From AP-15 sp963775875 (lineage in GTDB: Bacteria > Pseudomonadota > Alphaproteobacteria > ATCC43930 > CGMCC-115725), in NCBI GenBank assembly GCA_963775875.1, contig CAVZKP010000023.1, forward strand, positions 78,122 to 142,121: a stretch of DNA of 64,000 nt, in the 5' to 3' direction. The position numbers and the translations under genes are program-made. The notes under the pieces are model-generated. The model was not told the origin of the DNA, ran no database searches, and was given only the letters and a program-made list of their open reading frames with translations. Shown here one piece after another: positions 26,702 through 37,620 of the stretch. Position 1 is the stretch's first letter. Each line of letters begins with the position of its first letter.

Positions 26702-27553
26702 CTAGCCGTTGAGGCCGACCAGACGCGCGCTCTCCTGCCATAGCCGGCGGGCGAGATCGTCGTCGAGCGCCGCCGGGTCGGGCTGCGCCAGCGCCTTGCC
26801 GACGACATAGCCGCCGTCGAACCGCGCGGGATCCGCCACCGTCGCCAGAAACAGCGAGGTTTCGGCGCCCTTTTCGACGCTGATCATAAACGGCTTCATC
26901 AGCCGCCAGCCGAGTTCGACGACACCGCCGCGCTGGCCGATCCCGGTCGCCACCACGCCCGGATGCAGACAGCTCGCCGCCACCCCCGAACCCCGCAGCC
27001 GCGCCGCCAGTTCGCGGGTGAACAGGATGTTGCACAGCTTGGAGCGGCCATAGGCCTTCAGCATCGTCCAATCCTGCGAACCGGCAATCGTGCGCAGGTC
27101 GATATGGTTGCCGCGATGGGCGCGCGAGGCGACGGTCACGATGCGGGCCGGCGCCGATGCCTTCAGCCGATCGAGCAGCAAATTCGTCAGCAGGAACGGG
27201 GCCAGGTGATTGACCGCGAAGGTCAGCTCGTAGCCGTCCGCCGATAGCTGAAACTTCGGCGAAAACAACCCGGCATTGTTGACCAGCAGATCGAGCCGGT
27301 CGTGCGCGCTCAGGATCTCGCCGGCAAGGCGGCGGATTTGGGCCAGGGAGGCGAAATCGGCCAGCGCAATCTCGAGCTGCGCCTCGCGCACCCGCTCGGT
27401 TACGAAGCGGCGCGCCGCTTCGGTGCGGGTGCGGTCGCGGCCGACCAGCACCACCCGCATCCCGGTGCGGGCCAGACCCAGCGCGGTATAGAGCCCGATA
27501 CCGGCGCTCGCCCCGGTGACGATTCCGACGCGCTCGGTTGTGCCGCTCGCCAC
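26702..27553 (-). CDS. SDR-family oxidoreductase (retinol dehydrogenase-like)
   Basis: 283 residues from a GTG start. The nucleotide-binding motif TGASAGIGLYTALGLARTG, the NNAG (LLVNNAGLFSPKF) and the catalytic YxxxK (KAYGRSKLCNILF) are all present. LHPGVVATGIGQRG follows in the substrate region. The loop order and ADFASLAQIRRLAGE stretch resemble WW-domain oxidoreductase/retinol dehydrogenase-type SDRs, which in bacteria act on varied alcohols. The cofactor is probably NADP, from the Arg after the second strand (VGRDRTRTE). Confidence 0.88.
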   Translation of the reverse strand: MASGTTERVGIVTGASAGIGLYTALGLARTGMRVVLVGRDRTRTEAARRFVTERVREAQLEIALADFASLAQIRRLAGEILSAHDRLDLLVNNAGLFSPKFQLSADGYELTFAVNHLAPFLLTNLLLDRLKASAPARIVTVASRAHRGNHIDLRTIAGSQDWTMLKAYGRSKLCNILFTRELAARLRGSGVAASCLHPGVVATGIGQRGGVVELGWRLMKPFMISVEKGAETSLFLATVADPARFDGGYVVGKALAQPDPAALDDDLARRLWQESARLVGLNG

Positions 27554-27652
27554 CGCTGCCCGCGCCCGTCTATCGAAATCGCCGGATCGGCCGGTGGGCT
27601 CCTCGCACCGAGGAAGCCGCCGGATCAGCAGGCGAAGTCATGGCTGCGGACA

Positions 27653-28604
27653 CTAGACGCGGTCGATCCCGAACGCCCAGCGCCGCGCCAGCTGATGGCC
27701 GATCGCCAGTGGCGGCGGCAGGGTCGCCAGACCGGGGATCGGCTCGTCGGACCGGGAGCGCTCGACCATGGCCCGCACCTCCTCGCGCTCGAACCAGCGC
27801 GCCTCGGCGATTTCCTCGGGGTCGATGCGGATCTCCTCGCTCACCGCCTCGGCCAGCAGCCCCATCATCAAGGTCGACGGAAACGGCCAGGGCTGCGAGG
27901 CGAGATAGCGCACCCGGCCGATCCGGATCCCCAATTCCTCGAGCACCTCGCGCCGCACCGCCTCCTCGATGGTCTCGCCCGGCTCCATGAACCCGGCGAG
28001 ACAGGAAAACCGGGCGCCGGCCCGGCGCCGGCCGCGGCCGAGCAGACAGCGTTCGCCGCTTGACCGCGAGCATGATCACCACCGGGTCGACCCGCGGATA
28101 ATGATGCGCCCGGCAGTTCGGGCAGCGCCGGCCCCATCCGGCCCCGTCGATCGCGCTCGCCGTCCCGCATTGCGCGCAGAAGCCGTGGCGCGCGTGCCAG
28201 TCGAGCAGGGAGCGCGCTTCGGCGAGGATCGCGGCCTCGCCACCGGGGATCGATGCGGCCAGGGTGCGCACGTCGACGGCCGCGGTGTCGGCGCCGGCGG
28301 CCATCGGCGCCGCGCTGGCGTCGAGCGCGAAATGCGCATGCCCGTCGCCGATCCCGAGCAGGATCAGGGTGGCGCCTTCGTCGATCGCCCGGCGCCAGGG
28401 CGCGACCGTCTGCCAGTCGAGCGCCGGCGCCGAGCCGTCGCGAACCAGCGGCTTCAGCTCGCGCATTGGCAGCAGCCGGGTTTGCGGATCGTCGAGCAGC
28501 GAGGCGATCCAGCCGGAATCCTGTCGGCGCTGGCTGACACGGTCGAGCGGGTTGCCCGCAAAGGTGTAGATCTCTTCCATCGCCGCCGCCAATCCCTCGG
28601 TCAT
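27653..28604 (-). CDS. nudC: NAD(H)/NADH pyrophosphatase NudC (frame-shifted)
   Basis: This family hydrolyses NADH and can remove NAD caps from RNA. The N-terminal domain begins MTEGLAAAMEEIYTFAGNPL. The zinc ribbon CAQCG...CPNC and the following HHYPRVDPVVIMLAV are in one frame. After a joint at about 28058-28062 (extra A) the sequence continues SGERCLLGRGR, then the Nudix box MEPGETIEEAVRREVLEELG and the NudC signature SQPWPFPSTLMMG. The rebuilt length is ~316 residues, normal for NudC. Divergent from the ArsR-type gene. Confidence 0.9.
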
Positions 28605-28702
28605 TGCCGCCGGAACACCCGGCGGGCGGTCCTACCATAACTTCGCCCATGCCCGAAGCGTTCGGCATCCGGCCCGGCCCTATCGCGTGCTATGCTGAAC
28701 CC

Positions 28703-29404
28703 ATGACAAACGCCCCCGACATCGCCGAGATCGCGGCACTGCTCGGCGATCCGGCGCGCGCCAACATGCTCTCGGCGCTGATGGACGGCCGCGCGCTGAG
28801 CGCCGGCGAACTCGCCTATGCCGCGCATGTGACCCCGCAGACCGCGAGCGCGCATCTGGCAAAGCTGGTCGATGCGCGGCTTCTGGCCGGCGACAGGCAG
28901 GGGCGCAACCGCTATTTCCGGCTCGCCTCGGCCGAGGTCGCGCGCCTGATCGAGGCGATCATGGCGGTCGCGGTGGCGCGGGCATCGCATTATCGGCCGG
29001 CATGGATGCGCGACGCGGCGCTGCGTTCGGCGCGGACCTGCTACGACCATCTCGCCGGCCGGCTCGGCGTCGCCCTGGCCGACCATCTCGCCGCGCGCGG
29101 TCATGTCCTGCTCGATGCCGATGGCGGCGCGGTCACCGCAGCCGGGACCCGGTTTTTCGACGAATTCGGTCTCGACCTGGCCGATGCCGCCGGCAAGCGC
29201 CGCCGCTTCTGCCGGCCTTGCCTCGACTGGAGCGAGCGGCGGCCGCATCTCGGCGGCGCGGTCGGCGCGGCCTTGGCCCGGCGCTGCTTTGCGCTGGGCT
29301 GGATCGAGCGGCTCCGGGACAGCCGCGCGGTCGCGATCACCCCCGTCGGGCGGGACGGGTTTTTGGCATCGTTCGGGGTCGAAATTCCCTCGTCCGTCGC
29401 CTAA
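28703..29404 (+). CDS. ArsR-family winged-helix regulator
   Basis: About 233 residues from the ATG giving MTNAPDIAEIAALLGDPARA; longer in-frame starts lack support. The N-terminal ~90 residues are an ArsR winged helix (SALMDGRALSAGELAYAAHV, TPQTASAHLAKLVDARLLAG, RNRYFRLASAEVARL). The C-terminal part has a conserved region with CYDHLAGRLGVALADHL and RRFCRPCLDWSERRPHLGGA, with a CxxC that may bind a metal. This two-part layout is common in alphaproteobacterial ArsR proteins of unknown signal. Divergent from nudC by about 100 bp. Confidence 0.85.
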   Translation: MTNAPDIAEIAALLGDPARANMLSALMDGRALSAGELAYAAHVTPQTASAHLAKLVDARLLAGDRQGRNRYFRLASAEVARLIEAIMAVAVARASHYRPAWMRDAALRSARTCYDHLAGRLGVALADHLAARGHVLLDADGGAVTAAGTRFFDEFGLDLADAAGKRRRFCRPCLDWSERRPHLGGAVGAALARRCFALGWIERLRDSRAVAITPVGRDGFLASFGVEIPSSVA

Positions 29405-29433
29405 AGGCCGCGACGCGGCAGGGTTGGCGCGGA

Positions 29434-29904
29434 TCAGTCAAGCCCCAACAGCCGGCTTGCCACGCCGCTCAGCCCCCCGGCCGAGGAGAACGGGTTGCAA
29501 ACCCGCACGCCGCCCAAAGCGCCGCCGTCTGTCAGATCCTCGCTCAGCAGGAATTTGCACCCTGCCTCGGCGGCGGTCGCGACCAACAGGGCGTCCCAAT
29601 AAGAGGCACGCCCCGCCACGGCATCGTTCAGCGCCGTCAATACGGCCGTCGGAGAAGCCGTCGTGCAGCGGAATGCGCCGAGCCAGTCTTCGACTTGGGC
29701 TGCCGCGTCGGCAGGCCCGACCAACCTCTTACGCGTGACTGCGGCGTAGAACTCCGACAACGCCTGCAAGGTCAAATTGCAATCGCGCTCGGTAGCCCGG
29801 TCGACAATCTCGATCGCCAGTTCATGCCTGGCGCCGGCCATATTGTCGACGCTGTACACGAGCAGATTGGTATCGAGAGTAAAGCGTTCGCTATCGGCGC
29901 TCAT
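29434..29904 (-). CDS. PIN-domain toxin (VapC-like)
   Basis: 156 residues with the PIN acidic residues at FTLDTNLLVYSVD, the E of ALSEFYAAVTRK, the D of YWDALLVATA, and a final acidic pair in LSEDLTDG. These are expected to chelate metal for RNA cleavage. A run after the last strand (NPFSSAGGLSGVASRLLG) is typical of the family. It overlaps the upstream antitoxin by 14 bp, a tight toxin-antitoxin arrangement. Confidence 0.9.
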   Translation of the reverse strand: MSADSERFTLDTNLLVYSVDNMAGARHELAIEIVDRATERDCNLTLQALSEFYAAVTRKRLVGPADAAAQVEDWLGAFRCTTASPTAVLTALNDAVAGRASYWDALLVATAAEAGCKFLLSEDLTDGGALGGVRVCNPFSSAGGLSGVASRLLGLD

Positions 29905-30142
29905 GCAACGCGTCGCGATCGAGCGGGCCGGCGCCGATCGGCCAGCCCTTTTCCATGCGCGCTCGCGCGCGAGCGCGGGCGGCCTGTTGCGCGGGGCTCA
30001 GAACCCGGCGCCCGGGGATCGGGACGAGGCGCGCCACCGGCTCGCCCTTGCGCGTGATGACGAATTCCTCGCCGGCCTCGACCTCGCGGATGCAGCGGGC
30101 AAAAACCTGGTTAGCCTCGCGCAGGGTGATGGTCTTGGTCAT
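29891..30142 (-). CDS. Phd/YefM-type antitoxin
   Basis: 83 residues from the ATG giving MTKTITLREANQVFARCIRE. The N-terminal Phd DNA-binding fold (VEAGEEFVITRKGEPVARLV) is clear. The C-terminal tail is Arg/Ala-rich and should wrap the PIN toxin encoded next. Antitoxins of this type usually autorepress their promoter, here between 30143 and 30328. Confidence 0.88.
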   Translation of the reverse strand: MTKTITLREANQVFARCIREVEAGEEFVITRKGEPVARLVPIPGRRVLSPAQQAARARARARMEKGWPIGAGPLDRDALHERR

Positions 30143-30328
30143 ACTCGTTCCCAGCGAACCGGAGACCTCTAGTCTAAGGTAGTGCACTTACGTGCTACGT
30201 GTAAACTCCGTTGCCGACAGCCGGCGCCGCTTCGTCGCCCCGCTGGTGCTGGCCCGCCTTTTGCACTGTGACCGGGAGACATGAAGGCGTAAGGTCGTCA
30301 CAACAACCAGAGATCGGGCAGGGGACAG

Positions 30329-31915
30329 ATGAACATTTTCCCCCGGATCCTGCGGCTGGCGGGTCTGGCATTGTGCGTCGCCGCGGGCTCGGCCTGGGCG
30401 CAACCGGCGCCGACGACGCTTCGCTTCATCCCGCAGGCCGATCTCAGAAGCATCGATCCGATCTGGACGACTGCCTATATCACGCGCAATTTCGGCTATC
30501 TGGTGTTTGACACGCTGTTTGCGCTCGACAAGGATTTCAAGCCGCAGCCGCAGATGGTCGACCATTGGACCGTCAGCGGCGACAAGCTGACCTACACCTT
30601 CACCCTGCGCGACGGCCTGAAGTGGCATGACGGTCAGCCGGTGCGCGCCATCGATTGCGTCGCCTCGATCGAGCGCTGGGGCAAACGCGACCCGTTCGGC
30701 CAAAAGCTGATGGAGGCGGTCGGCGAGATCAAACCGGTCGACGACCGGACCTTCACGATCAATCTGAAGACGCCGTTTCCGCTGCTGCTCGACGCGCTCG
30801 GCAAATTGTCGAGCAACGTGCCGTTCATGATGCCCGAGCGGCTGGCCAAGACCGACCCGTTTCAGCAGATCCCCGAGGCGATCGGCTCCGGCCCGTTCAA
30901 ATTCGTCAAGTCGGAATGGGTGCCCGGCAACAAGGCGGTGTTTGTCAAAAACCCCGAATACGTGCCGCGCAAGGAGCCGCCGAGCTTCGCCTCTGGCGGC
31001 AAGGTGGCCAAGGTCGACCGCATCGAATGGCTCTACATCCCCGACCCGGCGACCGCATCGGCGGCGCTCAATTCGGGCGAGGTTGACTGGTACGAGCAGC
31101 CGCCGACCGATCTGTTGCCGGTCTTCGCCACCAATCCGGACATCGTCGTCGCCACCGTGGACCCGCTCGGCAATCACGGGATTCTGCGGTTCAACCATAT
31201 CCAGCCGCCGTTCAACAATCTGAAGCTGCGCCAGGCGGTGCTTAACCTGGTCAACCAGCAGGATTATATGCGCGCCGCCGCCGGCGACCCGAAATACTGG
31301 AAGACCTGTGCGGCGCTGTTCGTGTGCGGCGGCCCGCTCGAAACCAATGCCGGGGCCGGCGACCTGCTAAAGGCGCCAAACCTCGCCAAGGCGAAGGATC
31401 TGATCGCCCAATCCGGCTACAAGGGCGAAAAGATCGTGCTCCTCGATGCGACCGACCAGCCGATCGTGCACGGGCAGGCGCTGGTCACCCTGGCGGCATT
31501 GCGCCAGGCCGGGCTCAATGTCGAATTGCAGGCGAGCGACTGGGGCACGCTGATTACCCGCCGCGCCTCGAAGGCGCCGATCGACCAGGGCGGGTGGAGC
31601 ATCTTCCACACCTGGACCGCCGCTCCGGATCTTCTTTCTCCGGCATTGAACGGGCCGCTGCGCGCCAATGACGGCAAGGCCTGGTTCGGCTGGCCGGACG
31701 ACCCCAAGCTCGAAAGCCTGATCGGCCAATGGTTCAAGGCGCCGGATCTCGCCGGTCAGAAACAGCTCGCCGCCGACATCCAGACCGAAGCCTACGCCAA
31801 TGACGTCCCCTATGTGCCGACCGGGCAGTTCGTGATCCCGACCGCCTACCGCAAGAATCTTCACGGGATCATCATCGCCCCGGTGGTATTTTTCTGGAAC
31901 GTCGCCAAGGACTGA
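30329..31915 (+). CDS. ABC importer substrate-binding protein, family 5 (peptide/nickel type)
   Basis: 528 residues with a signal peptide (LRLAGLALCVAAGSAWA|Q). The family 5 signature region reads FTLRDGLKWHDGQPVRA. Other typical stretches are LRSIDPIWTTAYITRNFGYL near the N-terminus, EAIGSGPFKFVKSEW and NLKLRQAVLNLVNQQDYMRA. It delivers a peptide, opine, glutathione or similar substrate to the permease encoded next; the ligand cannot be told. First gene of a five-gene operon (12 bp to the permease). Confidence 0.93.
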   Translation: MNIFPRILRLAGLALCVAAGSAWAQPAPTTLRFIPQADLRSIDPIWTTAYITRNFGYLVFDTLFALDKDFKPQPQMVDHWTVSGDKLTYTFTLRDGLKWHDGQPVRAIDCVASIERWGKRDPFGQKLMEAVGEIKPVDDRTFTINLKTPFPLLLDALGKLSSNVPFMMPERLAKTDPFQQIPEAIGSGPFKFVKSEWVPGNKAVFVKNPEYVPRKEPPSFASGGKVAKVDRIEWLYIPDPATASAALNSGEVDWYEQPPTDLLPVFATNPDIVVATVDPLGNHGILRFNHIQPPFNNLKLRQAVLNLVNQQDYMRAAAGDPKYWKTCAALFVCGGPLETNAGAGDLLKAPNLAKAKDLIAQSGYKGEKIVLLDATDQPIVHGQALVTLAALRQAGLNVELQASDWGTLITRRASKAPIDQGGWSIFHTWTAAPDLLSPALNGPLRANDGKAWFGWPDDPKLESLIGQWFKAPDLAGQKQLAADIQTEAYANDVPYVPTGQFVIPTAYRKNLHGIIIAPVVFFWNVAKD

Positions 31916-31927
31916 GGGGATAGGAGG

Positions 31928-32869
31928 GTGTTCGCCTACATCGTCAGACGAATCCTCTCGACCATCCCGGTCATGGCGGTCGTGGCGCTGTTCGTGTTCG
32001 CCCTGTTGCATCTGAGCCCGGGCGATCCGGCGGCGATCATCGCCGGCGATACCGCCAGCCCCGCCGACATCCTGCGCATCCACCGGGCGCTCGGCCTCGA
32101 CCAGCCGCTCTATATCCAGTTCGGCAGCTGGGTGTGGCACCTGCTGCACGGCGATCTCGGCATTTCGATCTTCACCAACCTGCCGGTGTCGACCCTGATC
32201 GCGCAGCGGGTCGAACCGACCGTGACCCTGACGATCTCGACCCTGCTGGTCTCGGTGCTGACCGCGATCCCGATGGGCGTGCTGGCGGCATGGAAGGCCG
32301 GGTCGTGGATCGACCGCACGGTGATGATCTTTGCCGTGTTCGGATTTTCCGTGCCGGTCTTCGTCATCGCCTATGTGCTGATCTATCTTTTTGCGGTGCG
32401 CACCAACCTGCTGCCGGTCCAGGGCTTTGTCGGCATCGACCACGGCTTGTGGCCGTTCCTGTCGCATCTGGTGATGCCGACCCTGGCGCTGGCCATGGTC
32501 TTTACCGCGCTGATCGCCCGCATGACCCGGGCCAGCATGCTCGACGTCCTGGCCCAGGACTATATCCGCACCGCCCAGGCCAAGGGGCTGGCCAATGACA
32601 AGGTGCTGATCGGCCACGCGCTGAAGAACGCGGCGGTGCCGATCGTGACGGTCATCGGCATCGGCATCGCCCTGTTGATTTCGGGCGTCGTCGTCACCGA
32701 GACGGTCTTTGCCATTCCCGGATTGGGGCGGCTGACGGTCGACGCGATCCTGCGCCGCGACTATCCGATCATCCAGGGGATCATCCTGATCTTTTCGGCC
32801 GCCTATGTGCTGGTCAATCTGCTGGTCGATCTCAGCTACACCTTTCTCGATCCGCGCATCCGCTATTGA
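31928..32869 (+). CDS. ABC importer permease, DppB/OppB type
   Basis: 313 residues, GTG start after GAGGGGATAGGAGG. The DppB-like N-terminus (FAYIVRRILSTIPVMAVVA) is followed by six predicted transmembrane helices. The cytoplasmic EAA-loop equivalent is around DYIRTAQAKGLANDKVLIGH, which contacts the ATPase. Pairs with the DppC-type protein at 33022. Confidence 0.93.
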   Translation: MFAYIVRRILSTIPVMAVVALFVFALLHLSPGDPAAIIAGDTASPADILRIHRALGLDQPLYIQFGSWVWHLLHGDLGISIFTNLPVSTLIAQRVEPTVTLTISTLLVSVLTAIPMGVLAAWKAGSWIDRTVMIFAVFGFSVPVFVIAYVLIYLFAVRTNLLPVQGFVGIDHGLWPFLSHLVMPTLALAMVFTALIARMTRASMLDVLAQDYIRTAQAKGLANDKVLIGHALKNAAVPIVTVIGIGIALLISGVVVTETVFAIPGLGRLTVDAILRRDYPIIQGIILIFSAAYVLVNLLVDLSYTFLDPRIRY

Positions 32870-33021
32870 ATGCCGAGCCGGGATGGACAACCGATCGAAA
32901 ACACGCACCTCCTGGCCGGATTTGTCTGGGCCAGCCGCGCCTCGGCTGCCGGGATCTCGAAAATCGCCGGAACCTGCCCGGTGAAACGAATACTGGACAG
33001 TCCCGGTAAGGTATCGGCGCC

Positions 33022-33906
33022 ATGATCGTGGCGCCGGCTGATCTCGCCCGCATAGCCGCGCCGGCGGCGCGCAAGCGCGGGGCGCGCGAATATATCCGCC
33101 GTCATCCGACGATCGTCGTCGGCGCGGCGTTGCTCGGCGCGATGCTGCTGATGGCGGTGTTCGCCCCGTATCTCGGCACCGTCGATCCGCAGGCCCTGGC
33201 GCCGATCCAGCGGCTGCGCTGGCCCTCCTCGCAACACTGGTTCGGCACCGACATGCTCGGGCGCGACGTTTACAGCCGCACGGTCTACGGCGCGCGGGTA
33301 TCCTTGACGGTCGGGCTCAGCGTCGCCCTGCTCAGCACCGGGCTCGGGCTGGCCATCGGCCTGGTCACCGGGTTCAGCCGCTGGGCCGATGCGATCCTGA
33401 TGCGGATCATGGACGGGCTGATGTCGATCCCGCCGGTGCTGATCGCGATCGCGCTGATGGCGCTGACCCGCGCCAGCCTGCAGAATGTGGTCCTCGCCAT
33501 CACCATCGGCGAGGTGCCGCGGGTGACCCGCCTGGTCCGCGGCGTCGTCCTGACCTTGCGCGACCTGCCCTTTGTCGAGGCCGCGTTTGCCAGCGGCACC
33601 AGCCTGCCCCGCATCCTGTGGCGCCATATCGTGCCGAACACCGTGCCGCCGCTGCTGGTGCAGGGCACCTACACCGCCGCCTCGGCGATGATCGTCGAGG
33701 CGATCCTGTCGTTTCTCGGCGCCGGAACCCCGCCCAACATCCCCAGCTGGGGCAACATCATGGCCGAAGGGCGCAGCCTGTTTCAGGTCGCCTATTACAT
33801 CGTGCTGTTCCCGGGGGCGTTTCTGTCGGTCACCGTCCTCGCCGTCAATCTGTTGGGCGACGGGCTGCGCGACGCGCTCGATCCGCGTCTCGCCCGGCGG
33901 ATGTAA
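33022..33906 (+). CDS. ABC importer permease, DppC/OppC type
   Basis: 294 residues. The N-terminal cytoplasmic arm leads to FGTDMLGRDVYSRTVYGARV, the DppC hallmark, then transmembrane helices. The EAA loop is at FVEAAFASGTSLPRILWRHI, and PNIPSWGNIMAEGR lies near the end. Separated from dppB by 152 bp, an unusually long gap for this operon, which shows no gene of its own. Confidence 0.93.
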   Translation: MIVAPADLARIAAPAARKRGAREYIRRHPTIVVGAALLGAMLLMAVFAPYLGTVDPQALAPIQRLRWPSSQHWFGTDMLGRDVYSRTVYGARVSLTVGLSVALLSTGLGLAIGLVTGFSRWADAILMRIMDGLMSIPPVLIAIALMALTRASLQNVVLAITIGEVPRVTRLVRGVVLTLRDLPFVEAAFASGTSLPRILWRHIVPNTVPPLLVQGTYTAASAMIVEAILSFLGAGTPPNIPSWGNIMAEGRSLFQVAYYIVLFPGAFLSVTVLAVNLLGDGLRDALDPRLARRM

Positions 33907-33910
33907 CCGC

Positions 33911-34959
<1,049 letters not shown>

Positions 34960-34963
<4 letters not shown>

Positions 34964-36056
34964 CCGCGCCCCGCTCCGGCCCGCCCGGCTCCGCGCCGCC
35001 CGGCTCCGCGCCAGCTGCGCGCCGCCGCCGCTGTTGTCGGTCCGGGGGCTGGTCAAGCACTTCCCGGTCCGCAAGGGGCTGTTGCAGCGCACCGTCGGAC
35101 AGGTCCATGCGGTCGACGGCATCTCGTTCGACATCGCCGCCGGTGAAACCCTGGGCCTGGTCGGCGAGAGCGGCTGCGGCAAATCGACCGCCGGCAAGGC
35201 GATCCTCAAACTGATCGAGCCGACCGCCGGCGAGATCCGCATCAACGGCGAACGCATCGACGCGCTGTCGCGCCACCAGATGCGGCCCTATCGGCGCCAG
35301 CTCCAGGTGGTGTTCCAGGACCCCTATTCTTCGCTGAACCCGCGCCTGCGGGTCCGCGACATCATCGCCGAGCCCCTGGTCAATTACGGCGTCTCGGGCG
35401 GGACGATGCTGCGCGACCGGGTTGCCGATCTGGCGCTCAAGGTCGGCCTGCGCGAGGATGCGCTCGACCGTTTCCCGCATGAATTTTCCGGCGGCCAGCG
35501 CCAGCGTATCGGCATCGCCCGCGCGCTCGCCCTACGCCCGCGGCTGATCGTCTGCGACGAGCCGGTATCGGCCCTCGATGTCTCGGTCCAGGCCCAGGTG
35601 ATCAACCTGTTGGGCGATCTGCAGCAGGAGTTCGGCCTGTCCTACCTGTTCGTCGCCCACGATCTTGCCGTGGTCGAGCATATCAGCCACCGCATCGCCG
35701 TGATGTATCTCGGCCGGATCGTCGAGATCGCCGACAAGACCGACCTGTTCGCCCGCCCGCAGCACCCGTATACCGAGGCCTTGCTGTCGGCGGTGCCGGT
35801 CCCCGACCCGCAGGCGGCGCGCCAGCGCATCATCCTCAAGGGCGACGTGCCGAGCCCGATCGACCCGCCCTCCGGCTGCCGCTTCCACACCCGCTGCCCC
35901 TACGCCATCGCCCGCTGCTCGACCGACGAGCCCGAAATGCGCGAAGTCTTCCCCGGCCACCATGTCGCCTGCCACCTGCGCGACGCCCAGCCGCCCGCGA
36001 CCCTCGAGACCGCCGCGATCCCGGCCGAACTGAATATGGCGCGAACCTCGATTTAG
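34960..36056 (+). CDS. ABC importer ATPase, DppF/OppF type (N-terminal frame shift)
   Basis: The coupled ATG (overlapping the dppD stop) opens MTAPRSGPPGSAPPGSAPAA in one frame. The ATPase itself (LLSVRGLVKHFPVRKGLL onward) is in another. The joint is in a CGC/CCG repeat near 35010-35035 and implies a missing base, unlike the extra bases seen elsewhere. Walker A GESGCGKSTAGKAIL, Q-loop VVFQDPYSSLNPRL, signature FSGGQRQRIGIARALA and Walker B LIVCDEPVSALDVS are intact, as is the C-terminal Cys motif CRFHTRCPYAIARC. Alternatively, translation begins at an internal TTG or CTG near 35030. Confidence 0.88.
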
Positions 36057-36080
36057 AGCAGTTTCCGACCGAATTGAACC

Positions 36081-36101
36081 GTCATTCCCGCGAAAGCGGG
36101 G
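36081..36101. repeat. Intergenic hairpin repeat (TTCCCGCGAAAGCGGG)
   Basis: CCCGC-GAAA-GCGGG stem-loop just after the ABC operon. The same core, in a similar context (TTTCCGACC upstream), appears at 56006-56025. It could end the operon transcript, but it is a dispersed repeat rather than a gene-specific terminator. Confidence 0.6.
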
Positions 36102-36240
36102 GCGACGAGGAATAGCCAAGTTGATCGGATAACGCTCTAGTATTCAGACGCAAACACTTGATTGACTTCATCGTCATGGCCTGGAGGCTCGACCCGGCCA
36201 CCCAATTCCTTGCCCACGCCGCAGCCCTCGTCGCGGCCCC

Positions 36241-36493
36241 GTGGATGCCCGGAACAAATCCACGGCTGTCCGGTTCAGGTCCGTATGCAGGTTCACCGGG
36301 ATTCGAAATATTCGCTCCTCCTGAAGCCGTCATGGCCGGACTTGTTCCGGCCATCCACGTGCCCGCCGAGGTCGAAGAAAGGCGTGGATCACCGGGACGA
36401 GCCCGGTGATGACGACGAGGGGATAGAGGCATTGCGCTGCACTGCAACCGCATTCGCGGAACCGGACAGCCGTGGAACAAATCCGGGCATGAC
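36241..36493. repeat. Cluster of nested inverted repeats and REP-like palindromes
   Basis: A ~35-bp sequence at 36241-36276 (contains CCACGGCTGTCCGGTTC) recurs inverted at 36458-36493. Between them lie two more palindromes: ATGGCCGG...CCGGCCAT at 36332-36354 and TCACCGGG...CCCGGTGA at 36389-36409. No gene is supported here. The set looks like a mosaic of intergenic repeats that could fold into a branched structure. Confidence 0.65.
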
Positions 36494-36574
36494 GCGTCAT
36501 TTCGTGCCGTGCACCATCTGAATGCGTCCAGGCAGCAGGCTTTCGTCCGCCGGACCGCCCTGCCGCTCCGAGCG

Positions 36575-37474
36575 CTATTCGGCCGCGGCCGCGACCTGGT
36601 GCTGGTCCGCCGCGGTCGCGAAGAACCGCCGGCCGGTGGCCCTCTGGTTCTCGTAGATCGAGCCTTGATATTCCGCCGGCGGCAATGGCAGGCGGACCGG
36701 AACCGGCGACAGGCGCGGCATGAGGCTCGGGGTCCCGGCGAGCAGCAGCTCGTCGAATTTCTCGATCCCGTCCTTGAAGCCGAGCAATGGCCAGGCGTCG
36801 GCGGCGCGGTATTGGAACAACAGGAACCGGCGCTCCTTGCCGGAAAAATTGGTCGCCGAGCCGTGCACCGCGCGCACGTGATGGACGGTGATCGAGCCGG
36901 CCTTGCCGAGGCACGGCACCGCCCGCGACACGCCGATATCGCAAATCTTCGGGTCGATCGCGCCGCAAAACCGCCCGTCGGGGCCGTGATGGTCATGGAT
37001 CGGGCCCTGGTGGCTGCCGGGGACCACCATCATCGGCCCGTTCTCGATCTCGCAATCGTCGAGCATGATGCCGACCGCGGCGAGATCGTCATTGGTGTGC
37101 GGGTAGAACGCCCAATCCTGGTGCCATTCGACCGGCGCGCCATAGCCGGCGGATTTCATGTTGAGCTTGCCGGTGTCGAAGCGCACCGTGCCCCACAGAT
37201 CCTTCAGCACCGCGACAATGTTCGGATGGCGCGCCGCCCGCGCATATTCCTCATGATGCCGATGCGGCGTCTTGATCCGCCGCACCCTGGGCTCGGCCGC
37301 GGAATGCGAATCCTCCAGATCGTAAATCTCGTCATTGGCCGCAACCGAGCGCGCGGCCTGCACAAAGCCGTCGGTGACGCGGCGCAGCGCATCGATTTCG
37401 CCCGCACTCAGGACATCGGGGACCACGATAAACCCGTCGCGCCGATAGGTGGCGAGGGTGGCGGCTGACAGCAT
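36575..37474 (-). CDS. Phytanoyl-CoA dioxygenase family protein
   Basis: 299 residues from the ATG after AAGGAGGAACC. A non-haem Fe(II)/2-oxoglutarate oxygenase: the HxD of the facial triad is in VEWHQDWAFYPHTNDD near residue 113. The distal His is in GSITVHHVRAVHGSATNFS with the co-substrate Arg nearby (KERRFLLFQYR). The N-terminus (YRRDGFIVVPDVLSAGEIDA) is typical of PhyH proteins. Substrate unknown. Divergent from the RidA gene. Confidence 0.9.
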   Translation of the reverse strand: MLSAATLATYRRDGFIVVPDVLSAGEIDALRRVTDGFVQAARSVAANDEIYDLEDSHSAAEPRVRRIKTPHRHHEEYARAARHPNIVAVLKDLWGTVRFDTGKLNMKSAGYGAPVEWHQDWAFYPHTNDDLAAVGIMLDDCEIENGPMMVVPGSHQGPIHDHHGPDGRFCGAIDPKICDIGVSRAVPCLGKAGSITVHHVRAVHGSATNFSGKERRFLLFQYRAADAWPLLGFKDGIEKFDELLLAGTPSLMPRLSPVPVRLPLPPAEYQGSIYENQRATGRRFFATAADQHQVAAAAE

Positions 37475-37620
37475 GGTTCCTCCTTCGACGCGACGGCGAT
37501 GCGAATTGCTGGCCCCGGCGCCGGTATTTGTCAACCGCCGCTCTACCCGAGCGGAGCATCGCATCGCTTTAAACCAATGTGGCGGGACGCTAAGCTCGGC
37601 TTCTTTGAGGGAGGAACCCG

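Noticed and set aside
32870..33021. Short coding remnant in the gap between the two permease genes
   Set aside because: A minus-strand reading looked protein-like, but there is no start, no ribosome site and no recognised family.
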